The notes beneath the pieces are model-generated. The model made no database searches and had not been told where the DNA came from. It was given only the letters and a program-made list of their open reading frames with translations. A program made the position numbers and the translations under genes. A stretch of DNA of 64,000 nucleotides from Spirosoma rigui (GTDB lineage: Bacteria > Bacteroidota > Bacteroidia > Cytophagales > Spirosomataceae), in NCBI RefSeq assembly GCF_002067135.1, contig NZ_CP020105.1:2418001-2482000 (forward strand), read 5' to 3'. Below, piece by piece: positions 24,114 to 33,342 of this stretch. Positions within the stretch are counted from its first letter, which is position 1; each line of letters starts with the position of its first letter.

Positions 24114-24152
24114 AAAAAGCCGTTGGGGGAGTAATCCCTCAACGGCTTTTTT
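24114..24152 (+). terminator. Terminator of the surface protein gene
   Basis: AAAAAGCCGTTG, GGGA/TCCC inner pairing, CAACGGCTTTTTT, about 30 bases after the stop. Classic stem with T tract. Confidence 0.85.
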
Positions 24153-24454
24153 ACGGCCCCGGCCCTCCACAAATTGCTACGATAGGCAATAAATGACGGC
24201 AGGCCGCCTGCCTCGTAGACTGGCTACGTTGAACACGTATTATGAACGGCAGTGCGCCCGGTTGCCCGTTACGAAGGGCGCTTCGGATGATTCACGAACT
24301 ACCGAATGAGGGTGATTGCAGTAGACACGTTAGGCCCGGATACTTTAGTTTTGCCTGCCGCGTTCAGCGCGGCACCCCATCAGAAGACCGAGTTGCCCAA
24401 GAGGGTGTCGAAAAACGGATTCCATCGACAACAAACATACCGCAACCCACGACA
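24153..24454. other. Upstream region of the rifampin ADP-ribosyltransferase gene
   Basis: About 300 bases. An open frame from 24242 runs in frame into arr but has no protein-like features. It contains a TAGTTTTG motif (24346-24353) that fits TAnnTTTG, about 100 bases before the arr ATG. Nothing else recognised. Confidence 0.4.
24346..24353 (+). promoter_or_regulatory. Putative -7 promoter motif for arr
   Basis: TAGTTTTG, a TAnnTTTG match, 101 bases before the arr start; no -33 box at good spacing. Confidence 0.3.
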
Positions 24455-24901
24455 ATGGAAAACTCCCAAAGTGAAAACAAACCGACCGCCCCTTTTCATC
24501 GCCCCTTCGCGCAAACGTTCTTTCATGGAACGAAAGCGGACCTGACTGTCGGCGATCTCATACGCGTTGGTTTCAACTCAAACTACAGTCAAAACAATAA
24601 ACTGAATCACATTTATCTGACCGCAACGCTGGACGCGGCTATCTGGGGTGCCGAACTGGCATCGGGTGAAGGGCCTCAACGGATTTATCTGGTCGAACCA
24701 ACGGGGGCAATTGAAGATGATCCGAACGTAACGAATAAGAAGTTTCCGGGTAATCCAACAATGTCGTACCGCTCGCTGCATCCGTTTAAAGTGGTTGGGG
24801 AAGTTACGCGCTGGCAGGGGCACTCACCGGAACAAATTGAAGCCATGAAAGACGGACTGGCTAAACTTCGTGAGCAGGGACTTGACGCCATCGAGAATTA
24901 A
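24455..24901 (+). CDS. arr: NAD+-dependent rifampin ADP-ribosyltransferase (Arr)
   Basis: 148 residues from ATG 24455, matching the usual length of about 140-150; a frame extending to 24242 adds unrelated sequence. Family marks: FAQTFFHGTKADLTVGD, HIYLTATLDAAIWGAELA, RIYLVEPTGAIEDDPNVTNKKFPGNPTMSY (written in parts: YLVEPTGAIEDDP, NKKFPGNPT) and the end EVTRWQG. Arr attaches ADP-ribose to a hydroxyl of rifampin and inactivates it. Chromosomal Arr homologues are widespread in environmental bacteria, so resistance is likely but depends on expression. Stand-alone gene in a run of small accessory genes; a FAD monooxygenase follows 2 kb later. Confidence 0.92.
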   Translation: MENSQSENKPTAPFHRPFAQTFFHGTKADLTVGDLIRVGFNSNYSQNNKLNHIYLTATLDAAIWGAELASGEGPQRIYLVEPTGAIEDDPNVTNKKFPGNPTMSYRSLHPFKVVGEVTRWQGHSPEQIEAMKDGLAKLREQGLDAIEN

Positions 24902-25043
24902 GTCGTGAGTCCCTTAATCGGGCCGATCACCGCCGTTTGGCTCCTTGGTGCGCCTAGGTCGATAACCCCCACGATCCGCTGGTGATTGGTATGGCTATTC
25001 AGAAAAGCTGGCTCCTAAACCCCAACCTTTCAGGCTGATTCAT

Positions 25044-25655
25044 ATGGTATATCCTGCCCTTGCACAAGAACTGATCGAACGTAGTCAGCACGACCGCACT
25101 GTCAGACAACGGCTGCTTACAGAAGGCAGGCTGTTCCGGGGCTACGACCCGGAAATGGAAGCGGTACATCTTGCGAATGCCCGGCGACTCCAGGAGATAA
25201 TAGCTGAGATTGGCTGGCCCAATCAGAAGCAGGTTGGCGAGGACGCCAGTCAGGCTGCGTGGCTAATTGTTCAGCACGCGATCAGTTGTCCCGTATTTAT
25301 GAAAAGCGCTCTTGCGCTGATGATGGAACAGCAAGAAACGAGGACGATCGATCCGGTGAATCTGGCTTTCCTCTCGGACCGTATTGCCATGTACGAAAAC
25401 CGCCCCCAGGCGTATGGTACTCAATTTGTCGGCGACGAACGGGGCCAGCTCATTCCTTATCAGCTTACCGATTCCGTAGACCTCGTAAACCAACGTCGCC
25501 GGCAGATAGGCCTGAACACCGTTGAGGAGCGCCTGGCCGAACTGGCCACCGAGTGGCAGGGTGAACCGGAAAAGCAGCCAACGACAACCGAAAGACAACA
25601 GGAACAGGAAGCGTACGATACCTGGCGCAGGAAAGTCGGGTGGCTGTCGACTTAA
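25044..25655 (+). CDS. DUF6624 family protein
   Basis: 203 residues, soluble and helical. Characteristic stretches are GWPNQKQVGEDASQAAWLIVQHA, LAFLSDRIAMYENRPQAYGTQF and a C-terminal RRRQIGLNTVEERLAEL helix, all matching the DUF6624 pattern seen across Bacteroidota and other environmental bacteria. Biochemical role unknown. Start ATG 25044 follows 142 non-coding bases after arr. No signal peptide, so probably cytoplasmic. Confidence 0.75.
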   Translation: MVYPALAQELIERSQHDRTVRQRLLTEGRLFRGYDPEMEAVHLANARRLQEIIAEIGWPNQKQVGEDASQAAWLIVQHAISCPVFMKSALALMMEQQETRTIDPVNLAFLSDRIAMYENRPQAYGTQFVGDERGQLIPYQLTDSVDLVNQRRRQIGLNTVEERLAELATEWQGEPEKQPTTTERQQEQEAYDTWRRKVGWLST

Positions 25656-26058
25656 TGTGCTATACCCCAGTCTTAGACCGGATTGTACTCATGAGCAGTA
25701 CAGTTCCGATGGGCCTGAACAGGTCCGTTCGGTCGACCGAATAAAAACCAGATGAGCGCGACCCCCACCGAAAAATAAATCTACAGTTCCGGCGTACGGG
25801 GTCGAACAGGGATCAACTCATTGTTTTAGTAACTTGGGGACGGCGCCATCAACCCCCGTCCATCTAGTTGCCAAGGCTGGTAGTGCGCTGTGGATCAGTA
25901 TACTGGCTGCCGGGGGTGTTGGGATAGTTTGCTACGTCCCGGCTGGTTTGGTTGCACATTCATCGTGTTTATGTACCCTCGGTCCTGTCGGTCTACGCAC
26001 CCACTTGAGGCTGGTTCGACACGGGTCATACCTCGCAATCCTTCAAACCACTATACAC
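25656..26058. other. Non-coding stretch before the cytochrome gene
   Basis: 403 bases. A frame from 25834 runs into the cytochrome gene, but the translated part before 26059 is not protein-like. No repeat, hairpin or RNA gene recognised. Confidence 0.5.
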
Positions 26059-26649
26059 ATGAAAAAAGAATACGTGTCGTTCGCCCTTGTTATGCTGTTT
26101 TTGAGCACCGCTGTTCTGACGTCGTTTACACGCAAACCAGTTCCTCCCCGGCGAACCAGCAAAACAGCTCCTTATACTAAAGCGCAAATAGACAAAGGCA
26201 GGTACCTGGTTACCATTATGGGCTGTGCCGATTGCCATGCGCCTAAAACCATGACTCCGCAGGGCCCCGTTCCTGACCCGAAGCTGGGCCTATCGGGTCA
26301 CCCCGCCAGCATACCCGTGGGTAAAGTGTCCAAAGACGCGCTGACCGACTGGGTACTGTTTCATCCCATGAACACCATTGCCGTTGGGCCCTGGGGGGCT
26401 TCGTTTGCGGCTAACTTAACGCCGGATGAAACAGGCATCGGTAACTGGTCGGAAGAGCAGTTTATTATTGCGCTTACGGAGGGTAAAAGCAAAGGCATCC
26501 GTACGGCCCGGCCGTTGTTGCCACCCATGCCCTGGCCAAACTATGCGAACATGAAAAGGGACGATCTGGTCGCGATTTTTGCTTACATGAAAAGCTGCAA
26601 ACCCGTTCAAAACCTGGTGCCCCAGCCCATTAGCCCCGACAAACTCTGA
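26059..26649 (+). CDS. Secreted mono-haem cytochrome c-like protein
   Basis: 196 residues from ATG 26059, which gives a signal peptide (MKKEYVSFALVMLFLSTAVLTSF). One haem-binding site, GCADCH (CxxCH), near residue 60, in the context KGRYLVTIMGCADCHAPKT typical of the diheme or gluconate-dehydrogenase-like cytochrome class. Met ligand candidates lie in the LLPPMPWPNYANM segment. Probably periplasmic, passing electrons from an unknown dehydrogenase. No partner enzyme is adjacent. Followed by a GGGGCTTCCG/CGGAAGCCCC inverted repeat (26783-26832). Confidence 0.8.
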   Translation: MKKEYVSFALVMLFLSTAVLTSFTRKPVPPRRTSKTAPYTKAQIDKGRYLVTIMGCADCHAPKTMTPQGPVPDPKLGLSGHPASIPVGKVSKDALTDWVLFHPMNTIAVGPWGASFAANLTPDETGIGNWSEEQFIIALTEGKSKGIRTARPLLPPMPWPNYANMKRDDLVAIFAYMKSCKPVQNLVPQPISPDKL

Positions 26650-26782
26650 TGGTGGGAAGGAGCGCCCGTCAAGTACGCGAACGTGGCCTGCTGAGCGGCA
26701 ACTGACCTGCCACCCCGCCGGGTGCTGAAAGGCGGGTTTGCGGGCCGACTCGCTACCAGTATCCCGTGATGACCGGACGGGA

Positions 26783-26832
26783 GGGGCTTCCGTGATATAG
26801 GCGAGCGACAATAGTCGAATCGCGGAAGCCCC
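26783..26832. repeat. Inverted repeat downstream of cytochrome gene
   Basis: GGGGCTTCCG and CGGAAGCCCC, 10 bp perfect, 30-base spacer. Between the cytochrome gene and the FAD monooxygenase; possible weak terminator. Confidence 0.45.
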
Positions 26833-26890
26833 ATCAAATCAAAAGCCATACTTTCTGTGTTAACGACGTACTGCTGTTAACAACGCCCGC

Positions 26891-28099
26891 GTGAATCGAC
26901 AAACTGTACTTGTTGCCGGCGCCAGTATCGCTGGCCCTACGGTAGCCTACTGGTTAACCCAATTTGGTTTTCAAACAACGATTGTAGAACGGGCCGACTC
27001 GCTCCGGCTGGGTGGCCAGAATATTGACATAAGCGGGGCTGCCCAGAAAATTGTCCGGCAAATGGGCGTCGAAGACGCCATCCGGGCCGCAAATACCGGT
27101 GAGCTTGGCGTGCGTTTCGTGGATGAAGAGGACGTTACCAAAGCTGAACTCCCGAAGGGTGAATCGACTATTGGTACCCGCGAACTGGAGATTCTGCGGG
27201 GCGACCTGGCCGAAATCTTTTATAACCACACGAAAGAGTCGGTTGAGTATTTGTTTGGCGATCAGATTGCCCAATTAGACGAAGAGGAGGGCGGGGTCAG
27301 GGTAACGTTTCAGTCCGGTACCGTACGTCAGTTCGACCTGGTTATCTGCGCGGATGGCATCCGGTCCAGAACGCGTTCGCTGATCTTTGGTAACGAGCCC
27401 GTGATTCGTCCGCTGGGGCTCTACGTAGCCTACTTCACCGTTCCGCGCACGGCAACCGATAGCGCCTGGGCCCGCTGGTACAATGCACCCGGCTCGCGCG
27501 TGATCTTCATCCGGCCCGACAACCAGGGGACCACCCGGGCGTCCTTTTCCTTTCTGTCTGAGCCAAAAGAGTACGAACGGTTGCCCATCGCGGAGCAGAA
27601 AGCCCTATTAAAGACAACCTTTGCCGATGCCGGATGGGAAGCGCCGAGGCTGCTGGCCGAACTGGATGCTAACAGAGATATTTATTTTGACGGGATCAGC
27701 CAGGTGATGGCCCCCCGCTGGTCGAACGGCCGCTGCGCGATGGTGGGAGACGCAGCCTTTTGCCCGTCACCGCTGAGTGGTATGGGCACGAGCCTGGCCA
27801 TTGTGGGTGCCTACGTACTGGCCGGTGAGCTAGCCGTACACGCCAATTACCAGCAGGCATTCGCGGCTTACGAACGTCGACTGCGTCCCTTCGTGAACAG
27901 CGTGCAGAAACTGCCGCCGGGCGTGCCCTGGTTAGCTCACCCGAAAACGAAACTGGGTATATCGGTTTTCAATGCCGGAATCAGGCTCATCTCAAGCCGA
28001 TTTGTCAAGCAGCTTGCAGGGTTGTTCACAAAGAAATATGGTGACGAAGCACCGGATGATATTGAACTGCCCGATTACCGGAAAGAAGCCCGGTGCTGA
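26891..28099 (+). CDS. FAD-dependent monooxygenase (TetX/aromatic hydroxylase-like)
   Basis: 402 residues from GTG 26891. N-terminal FAD-binding Rossmann motif VLVAGASIAGPTVAYWL, then LICADGIRSRTRS-type DG motif (VICADGIRSRTR) and GDAAFCPSPLSGMGTSLAI (GD motif), the hallmarks of class A flavin monooxygenases. Members hydroxylate aromatic compounds, and some inactivate tetracycline or rifamycin. The sequence alone does not fix the substrate. It lies two genes after arr with only plus-strand small genes between, so an antibiotic-linked role is possible but unproven. No membrane anchor. Confidence 0.85.
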   Translation: MNRQTVLVAGASIAGPTVAYWLTQFGFQTTIVERADSLRLGGQNIDISGAAQKIVRQMGVEDAIRAANTGELGVRFVDEEDVTKAELPKGESTIGTRELEILRGDLAEIFYNHTKESVEYLFGDQIAQLDEEEGGVRVTFQSGTVRQFDLVICADGIRSRTRSLIFGNEPVIRPLGLYVAYFTVPRTATDSAWARWYNAPGSRVIFIRPDNQGTTRASFSFLSEPKEYERLPIAEQKALLKTTFADAGWEAPRLLAELDANRDIYFDGISQVMAPRWSNGRCAMVGDAAFCPSPLSGMGTSLAIVGAYVLAGELAVHANYQQAFAAYERRLRPFVNSVQKLPPGVPWLAHPKTKLGISVFNAGIRLISSRFVKQLAGLFTKKYGDEAPDDIELPDYRKEARC

Positions 28100-28189
28100 C
28101 GCGTGGCGGGATCGGGCCAAATCAGTCTATTGATTTTATTCGTTGATGTAGCTGGCCGGTTGTCATGATCCGTTTCGGACATTGCGCTC

Positions 28190-28657
28190 ATGCTTTCAAC
28201 ATTAAAACTGGGCCGGGGACACCGGCGGGGTGAGGTCCGGGAAGGGAATACGGTAAAAGCCGAAAGAACGTACGTCGATTTTGTGATAGCTGGACAGTCA
28301 CTCCAGGCGTACATCGGATCTGAGGTCGGTGACCGGATAAGTCCGCTCGGCTGGACAGGTAATACGGCCTGCGAAAACCGACTGATCAATGAACTATCCG
28401 GTCTGACAAAGACGGAGCTGCCAACGGGGCGAACGGTCTTCTACGTGTGCCCCGAGTGTGCCGATATAGGTTGTGGGGCAATCACCGCCCTGGTCGTAGA
28501 AATGCCCAACACGATCATCTGGAAGGACTTCGGCTACGAAACAAATTACAGCGAACCGGAACTGGCTAAGTTTCGGCACGTTGGCCCGTTTGAATTCGAA
28601 AAACGGCCGTACCGCAAATTGCTCGATCAACTCCGGTCAAAACGTTTTATGGCCTGA
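28190..28657 (+). CDS. Conserved hypothetical protein with CPECADIGCG motif
   Basis: 155 residues. Distinct features: a Cys-rich stretch FYVCPECADIGCGAITALVV (three Cys near residues 88-96) and IIWKDFGYETNY. Similar proteins are sometimes labelled oxidoreductase without evidence. The C-x2-C-x4-C spacing may bind metal. Soluble, no signal peptide. Single gene in the accessory run; function unknown. Confidence 0.6.
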   Translation: MLSTLKLGRGHRRGEVREGNTVKAERTYVDFVIAGQSLQAYIGSEVGDRISPLGWTGNTACENRLINELSGLTKTELPTGRTVFYVCPECADIGCGAITALVVEMPNTIIWKDFGYETNYSEPELAKFRHVGPFEFEKRPYRKLLDQLRSKRFMA

Positions 28658-28759
28658 ATGGTCCGGGATACGGACGTATGACGCATCAAAGGGAAATAAC
28701 GCCGTTAGGGTGTCGTGTTTTGCGTAGGTTTGCTGCTGAACTACAACATACTGGAAGTT

Positions 28760-29212
28760 ATGACCTGTAAACGTTTACTTGGCTGGATTGCCGCCACCGG
28801 CCTGCTGTACGGCTGCGCTACCAAACCGACTGATACTCCGCTGGTAGGAACGTGGGAGTTGATTTCGGCCACCGCAACCGAAGGAGACTCTACGTACGCT
28901 ACCTTCGATGCGAACCGGAAGATGATCAAGCTCATCAACGCCACGCATTTCGCGTTTCTCAACCATGCCGTACAGCCCGGAAGCGATACGGCCGCCAACC
29001 GGTTTTCGGCCGGTGGTGGGAAATATACCCTCGTGGATAGTATCTACACCGAAGAACTGGACTACTATGTGGATAAAGCGTGGGAAAACAACAAATTCAG
29101 GTTTGTTGTCAACATCAATCGTGATACACTCGTGCAGAAGGGTGTAGAAAAAGTGGAGAAACTGGGCATCGATCGCATAATCGTGGAGAAATACAAGCGG
29201 ATTACTGATTGA
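28760..29212 (+). CDS. Small lipoprotein with lipocalin-like domain
   Basis: 150 residues from ATG 28760 (MTCKRLLGWIAATGLLYGC), chosen because it yields a lipobox (LYGC at Cys19) and removes an unlikely N-terminal extension. The mature part begins LVGTWELISATATEGDS, the common start of lipocalin-like (DUF4488-type) beta barrels, and continues with KMIKLINATHFAF and GKYTLVDSIYTEELDYY. Probably outer-membrane or periplasmic; ligand unknown. The next gene starts 128 bases after its stop. Confidence 0.7.
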   Translation: MTCKRLLGWIAATGLLYGCATKPTDTPLVGTWELISATATEGDSTYATFDANRKMIKLINATHFAFLNHAVQPGSDTAANRFSAGGGKYTLVDSIYTEELDYYVDKAWENNKFRFVVNINRDTLVQKGVEKVEKLGIDRIIVEKYKRITD

Positions 29213-29340
29213 TTATCAGGGGGAAGTCATTGGTACACCGTTTTGTAAACAAAGCGCCCGGAGGGTTACCTTTCGCTAAAACGGGCAGGCTGATGTCTGG
29301 TGATGGGCCGTATATTTCCTTCTCACTAAACCAATATGCC

Positions 29341-29613
29341 ATGCCTAAGTACGTGATCGAACGCGAAATACCCGGTGCCGGGCAGTTATCCGCCGAGCAG
29401 TTGAAAGGAATCTCACAAACCTCCTGTGGCGTTCTAAGCAATATGGGACCGCAAATCCAGTGGTTGCAGAGCTACGTAACCGGCGACAAGATTTACTGCG
29501 TCTACATTGCCCCCAACGAAGAGATGGTTCGTGAACACGCCAGACAGGGCGGCTTTCCGGCTAATTTGGTTAGTGAAGTGAACACCATCATCGACCCCAC
29601 AACGGCTGAATAA
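29341..29613 (+). CDS. DUF4242 family protein (SCO4226-type, possible nickel binding)
   Basis: 90 residues from ATG 29341 (MPKYVIEREIPGAGQLS). An in-frame start at 29209 exists, but its first 44 residues do not resemble the family. Ferredoxin-like fold features: YVIEREIPGAG, VTGDKIYCVYIAPNEEMVREHAR, GFPANLVSEV. One family member binds nickel; its cellular role is not known. Followed by a terminator. Confidence 0.75.
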   Translation: MPKYVIEREIPGAGQLSAEQLKGISQTSCGVLSNMGPQIQWLQSYVTGDKIYCVYIAPNEEMVREHARQGGFPANLVSEVNTIIDPTTAE

Positions 29614-29637
29614 ACGGGCCGCAGGCTTCTTCTTACT

Positions 29638-29678
29638 ACTTCCCGGCCAATGAGAAATGAGCCGGGAAGTGCTTTTTT
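29638..29678 (+). terminator. Terminator of the DUF4242 gene
   Basis: ACTTCCCGGC, 13-base loop, GCCGGGAAGT, then GCTTTTTT. Perfect 10-bp stem with T run. Confidence 0.85.
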
Positions 29679-29696
29679 GAGAAAGATCCTGTACGT

Positions 29697-30140
29697 ATGC
29701 AACGCGCGCTTCTCCTTGATATGGTCATCCAGAACCAAACTACAGTTCGGCTGGCCGTAAACAAAATCACCGCTGCCAATAGCCACTGGCGGCTGAACGA
29801 TACCGCAGCGTCGGCGGGTTTTATCTATCGGCACATGGGCGAGACCATGAACCTGTTTGGCCTGTTCTTTGGGATCCCGACCACGGTAGCGAACACCACC
29901 ATGGGGCAGAACGATACCGGGCAGGGTGGGGATGTTGATGCGAGCCGGCTATTGCTGGAGCAGGGCTACGCTATGCTCATCACCTACGTTGAAAACACAT
30001 TGGATTCAGCCTGGCTCGACCCCATCGACACGCCGTTCTTCGGGACGGTTTCACGGATGCGGCTTTTTTCGCACATTCTGTTTCATAACTCGTATCATGC
30101 CGGTCAGGTAGGGTTGACCCTGGCCCGAGCCCCGCACTAG
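29697..30140 (+). CDS. DinB superfamily protein
   Basis: 147 residues. Four-helix bundle typical of DinB/YfiT proteins: SAGFIYRHMGETMNLFGLFFG with the first metal-ligand His, and RMRLFSHILFHNSYHAGQVGLTL with the C-terminal His pair (HNSYHAGQ). These hold a divalent metal and may act as thiol S-transferases or nucleases; the substrate is unknown. Stand-alone gene. Followed by about 145 non-coding bases before the YgiQ-type gene. Confidence 0.8.
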   Translation: MQRALLLDMVIQNQTTVRLAVNKITAANSHWRLNDTAASAGFIYRHMGETMNLFGLFFGIPTTVANTTMGQNDTGQGGDVDASRLLLEQGYAMLITYVENTLDSAWLDPIDTPFFGTVSRMRLFSHILFHNSYHAGQVGLTLARAPH

Positions 30141-30286
30141 TGGTTTTAGTGTTCTGCGCCGGGCGGGCTCCCGTCGGAAACCGCTAGGTATTCCGGCATA
30201 AACGGTGTAACGCACTGCCAATTCCTGAGGTCTGATTGAATTATTTCGTAAATTCGATGTTTTCCTGACAGATAATTTACGGACTC

Positions 30287-32182
30287 ATGATTGAAAGACC
30301 CATCACAGACTGGTTGCCGCTAACGATGAAAGAAGTCGAGAAAAGGGGCTGGGACGAAGTCGATATCGTATTGGTATCGGGCGACGCCTACGTAGACCAT
30401 CCGGCCTTTGGAACCGCTGTGATTGGCCGTATTATGGAGAGTGAAGGCTTTCGGGTGGCGGTCATTGCTCAGCCGAACTGGAAAGACGATCTGCGCGATT
30501 TCAGGAAGTTTGGTCGACCTAAATACTTCTTCGGTGTTACGGCGGGCTGTATGGATTCTATGGTGAACCACTATACGGCCAACAAGCGCCTGCGCTCGAA
30601 CGACTCCTACACACCCGGTGGCGAAGCGGGTTTCCGACCTGATTACGCCACTATCGTGTACACTACTATCCTGAAAGAACTGTATCCCGATGTACCGGTA
30701 TTGCTGGGTGGTATTGAGGCTTCTCTGCGCCGGGTTACCCACTACGATTACTGGCAGGACCGGCTCATGCCGTCGATTCTGGTTGATGCCGGCGCCGATA
30801 TGCTGGTCTATGGCATGGGCGAGCAGCCCCTGCGCGACATTCTGAAACTCGCGCGTCAGGGTGTACCCTTCTCGTCGATGCGGAACATCAACCAGGTGGC
30901 TTACCTGCACGATGCCAGCACCGAACTGCGCGAGTACAACGGCTGGGAGTCGGTGGAGCTGGCGAGTCACGAGGTGTGTCTGGCCGACAAAATCAAGTAC
31001 GCGGCCAATTTCAAGATCGTTGAGGTCGAGTCGAACAAGTGGCAGGCCAATCGGATTCTGCAACGGGTTGGCGACCAGATACTCGTTATCAATCCGCCGT
31101 TCAAAACAATGGAGGAGGCCGAGATTGACAAATCGTTCGACCTGCCTTATACGCGGCTCCCCCATCCCAAATACAAGAAGCGGGGACCCATTCCGGCCTA
31201 TGACATGATCAAGTTCTCGGTCAACATGCACCGGGGCTGTTTCGGCGGCTGTAGCTTCTGTACCATTTCGGCCCACCAGGGTAAGTTTGTTGCCTCCCGG
31301 AGCGAGAAATCGGTACTCAAAGAAGTGGACGAGATCACCAAGCACCCTGAGTTCAAAGGCTACATTTCGGACCTGGGTGGCCCTTCGGCCAATATGTACA
31401 AGATGAAGGGGAAGGACGAAGCCATCTGCGCCCGCTGCCAGAGTCCGAGCTGCATTCACCCGGTTATCTGCTCGAACCTCGATACGTCACACAAACCCAT
31501 GACGGAGTTGTACCGTAAAGTCGACGCCAATCCCAAGATCAAAAAGGCATTTGTGGGCTCAGGGGTGCGGTATGATCTGCTGGTCGACGATTTCAACAAA
31601 AACAACCAGGATGGTAACCACGACGAATACATGGAGCAGCTCGTTACGCGCCACGTATCGGGTCGGTTGAAAGTTGCTCCCGAACATACCTCGGACGATA
31701 CGCTCCGGGTGATGCGAAAACCGTCGTTCAGGTATTTCAAGCTGTTTAAACAGAAGTACGACAAAATTCAGGAGAAACACGGCCTGAAACAGCCGTTGAT
31801 TCCGTACTTCATTTCGTCGCACCCCGGCTGCGAAGAGCAGGACATGGCCAACCTGGCCGCTGAGACCAAAGACCTGGGTTTCCAGCTCGAGCAGGTGCAG
31901 GATTTTACCCCCACGCCCATGACGGTGGCCGAGGTGATCTACTACTCCGGTGTGCACCCCTACACGCTGAAGCCGGTTAAAACGGCTAAAACCCGCGAGG
32001 AAAAGCAGGCGCAAAACAACTTCTTCTTCTGGTACAAACCTGAATATAAAAACTGGATTCGGACACGGCTGAACAAGCTGAACCGGCCGGACCTGGTAGA
32101 GCGACTACTCGGTAGTGCCAAAAATGACTATACTGGCCCGCCGAAGTTCAAAGGAAATTATTCCGGCAAGAAAAAACGGTAG
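30287..32182 (+). CDS. YgiQ family radical SAM protein
   Basis: 631 residues. N-terminal B12-like fold region (VLVSGDAYVDHPAFGTAVIGRIMESEG), then the radical SAM core with the iron-sulfur motif RGCFGGCSFCTISAHQG (CxxxCxxC) and a Cys-rich insert (ICARCQSPSCIHPVICS), ending with the UPF0313 C-terminal domain (GFQLEQVQDFTPTPMTVAEVIYYSG). The reaction is unknown; the family is widely conserved. Its stop is followed by a bidirectional terminator shared with the next, convergent gene. Confidence 0.93.
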   Translation: MIERPITDWLPLTMKEVEKRGWDEVDIVLVSGDAYVDHPAFGTAVIGRIMESEGFRVAVIAQPNWKDDLRDFRKFGRPKYFFGVTAGCMDSMVNHYTANKRLRSNDSYTPGGEAGFRPDYATIVYTTILKELYPDVPVLLGGIEASLRRVTHYDYWQDRLMPSILVDAGADMLVYGMGEQPLRDILKLARQGVPFSSMRNINQVAYLHDASTELREYNGWESVELASHEVCLADKIKYAANFKIVEVESNKWQANRILQRVGDQILVINPPFKTMEEAEIDKSFDLPYTRLPHPKYKKRGPIPAYDMIKFSVNMHRGCFGGCSFCTISAHQGKFVASRSEKSVLKEVDEITKHPEFKGYISDLGGPSANMYKMKGKDEAICARCQSPSCIHPVICSNLDTSHKPMTELYRKVDANPKIKKAFVGSGVRYDLLVDDFNKNNQDGNHDEYMEQLVTRHVSGRLKVAPEHTSDDTLRVMRKPSFRYFKLFKQKYDKIQEKHGLKQPLIPYFISSHPGCEEQDMANLAAETKDLGFQLEQVQDFTPTPMTVAEVIYYSGVHPYTLKPVKTAKTREEKQAQNNFFFWYKPEYKNWIRTRLNKLNRPDLVERLLGSAKNDYTGPPKFKGNYSGKKKR

Positions 32183-32233
32183 TAGAGCAGGCCTCTATGT
32201 CCTGAACGGCCACGTCCTGAGACAAACCTGACC

Positions 32234-32292
32234 AAAAAAGATCCTCCGACGCAGCGTTGCCGTAGTTAGGCCGCATCGGAGGATCTTTTTTT
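32234..32292. terminator. Bidirectional terminator
   Basis: AAAAAAGATCCTCCGA pairs with TCGGAGGATCTTTTTTT, with a GC-rich centre. Between the convergent YgiQ-type and aldose 1-epimerase genes. Confidence 0.85.
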
Positions 32293-32313
32293 CTGTGGGT
32301 AGATCCCGCTCCG

Positions 32314-33342
32314 CTAGTCCAGCCGCACCCAGATGGTACCCGAAAGGGTATCGCCTGGGTTCAGCACGGCGAGGCCCTCCTGGTTATTGAACGAGTCGAC
32401 ATTGGCCGTAAGGGGTTCAATGGCTATGCTGTCGCGCCGGGGGGGTGTATAACAGACCAGATAATTGAGTTTACCTTTCCCCATCTCCTGACCAACAATA
32501 AGCCGGATACCCATCCGCTGTGACGTCAGGATGGTTTCAGTGTAGGGAACGGTACTGGTATTCATATCGGCAGGCTCGATGCAGAAAGCAGCGTCCAGTT
32601 CCTGCTCATGCAGCGACAGGGTTGCGGCCTTTTCAGTAGGATACTTACCCGTCGGAATCATCGCGTCGTTGAGCACAATGCCTGTCCGGGTGGGTAAGGA
32701 GAGCGTCATATCATCGACAGGCTCCTCCGACAGAGTGAAGTAGGGATGCCAGCCGAAGGCCGCCGGACACTGGCTGCGCCCCGTGTTCTCGGCCGCGTAG
32801 CTGATACGCAGCGCGCACATACGGTCGTTGGTGACGCTGCCGAGCGGAAGCTGATCGGCCTGGATAAGTTCGTAGGTAATGGTTAGGGCGAAAGGAAAGG
32901 GATAGCCCGACACGGTGCCGGGATAATCGTAGCGGATCACCAGTCGGGCGTAGGTATCGGTCGTTTCCTGACTGATCACATCGAACGATTCGCCGTGGAC
33001 GAGGCCGTGAATGGCATTGTCACGCTTGACTTCATTCATGGGCAGCGCATAATCTTCGCCATTGAAGCGGTAAATGCCGTGGCGAATGCGACTGGGAAAC
33101 GGGTACATAAACGCACTGGCGTAGCTTTCGTCGGCCAGTAAAGCCTGGGGTGACTCGGGAGCTTTGATCAGCGCCAGCAGGTCGTTGCCTTTACGAAGTA
33201 CCAACCGGCGCAGAAGGCCGCCAAAACCGGGAATAACACTCAGAAATTCACCCGTTTCGGGGTGCTCAAGGATGTATTCGGTGAGTGGACGGTAATCCGT
33301 CGCCAACGGGCCAAACGGTTGCGTAGTTATAGTAAATGGCAT
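32314..33342 (-). CDS. Aldose 1-epimerase family protein, cytoplasmic
   Basis: 342 residues without signal peptide. Galactose mutarotase-like beta-sandwich: DNAIHGLVHGESF (active-site His region), AFGWHPYFTLSEE (second His), and the Glu region near YLVCYTPPRRDSIAIEPLTANVDSFN. The substrate may be a hexose or a hexose-6-phosphate epimer pair. It differs strongly from the lipoprotein mutarotase at 693 and fits the internal-metabolism branch. Divergent from the symporter gene with about 150 bases between. Confidence 0.85.
   Translation of the reverse strand: MPFTITTQPFGPLATDYRPLTEYILEHPETGEFLSVIPGFGGLLRRLVLRKGNDLLALIKAPESPQALLADESYASAFMYPFPSRIRHGIYRFNGEDYALPMNEVKRDNAIHGLVHGESFDVISQETTDTYARLVIRYDYPGTVSGYPFPFALTITYELIQADQLPLGSVTNDRMCALRISYAAENTGRSQCPAAFGWHPYFTLSEEPVDDMTLSLPTRTGIVLNDAMIPTGKYPTEKAATLSLHEQELDAAFCIEPADMNTSTVPYTETILTSQRMGIRLIVGQEMGKGKLNYLVCYTPPRRDSIAIEPLTANVDSFNNQEGLAVLNPGDTLSGTIWVRLD

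Noticed and set aside
24242-24454. N-terminal extension of Arr
   Set aside because: Known Arr proteins are about 140-150 residues; the extension has no counterpart, and a promoter-like motif lies inside it.
25834-26058. N-terminal extension of the cytochrome gene
   Set aside because: The translated extension is not protein-like, and the ATG at 26059 gives a proper signal peptide.
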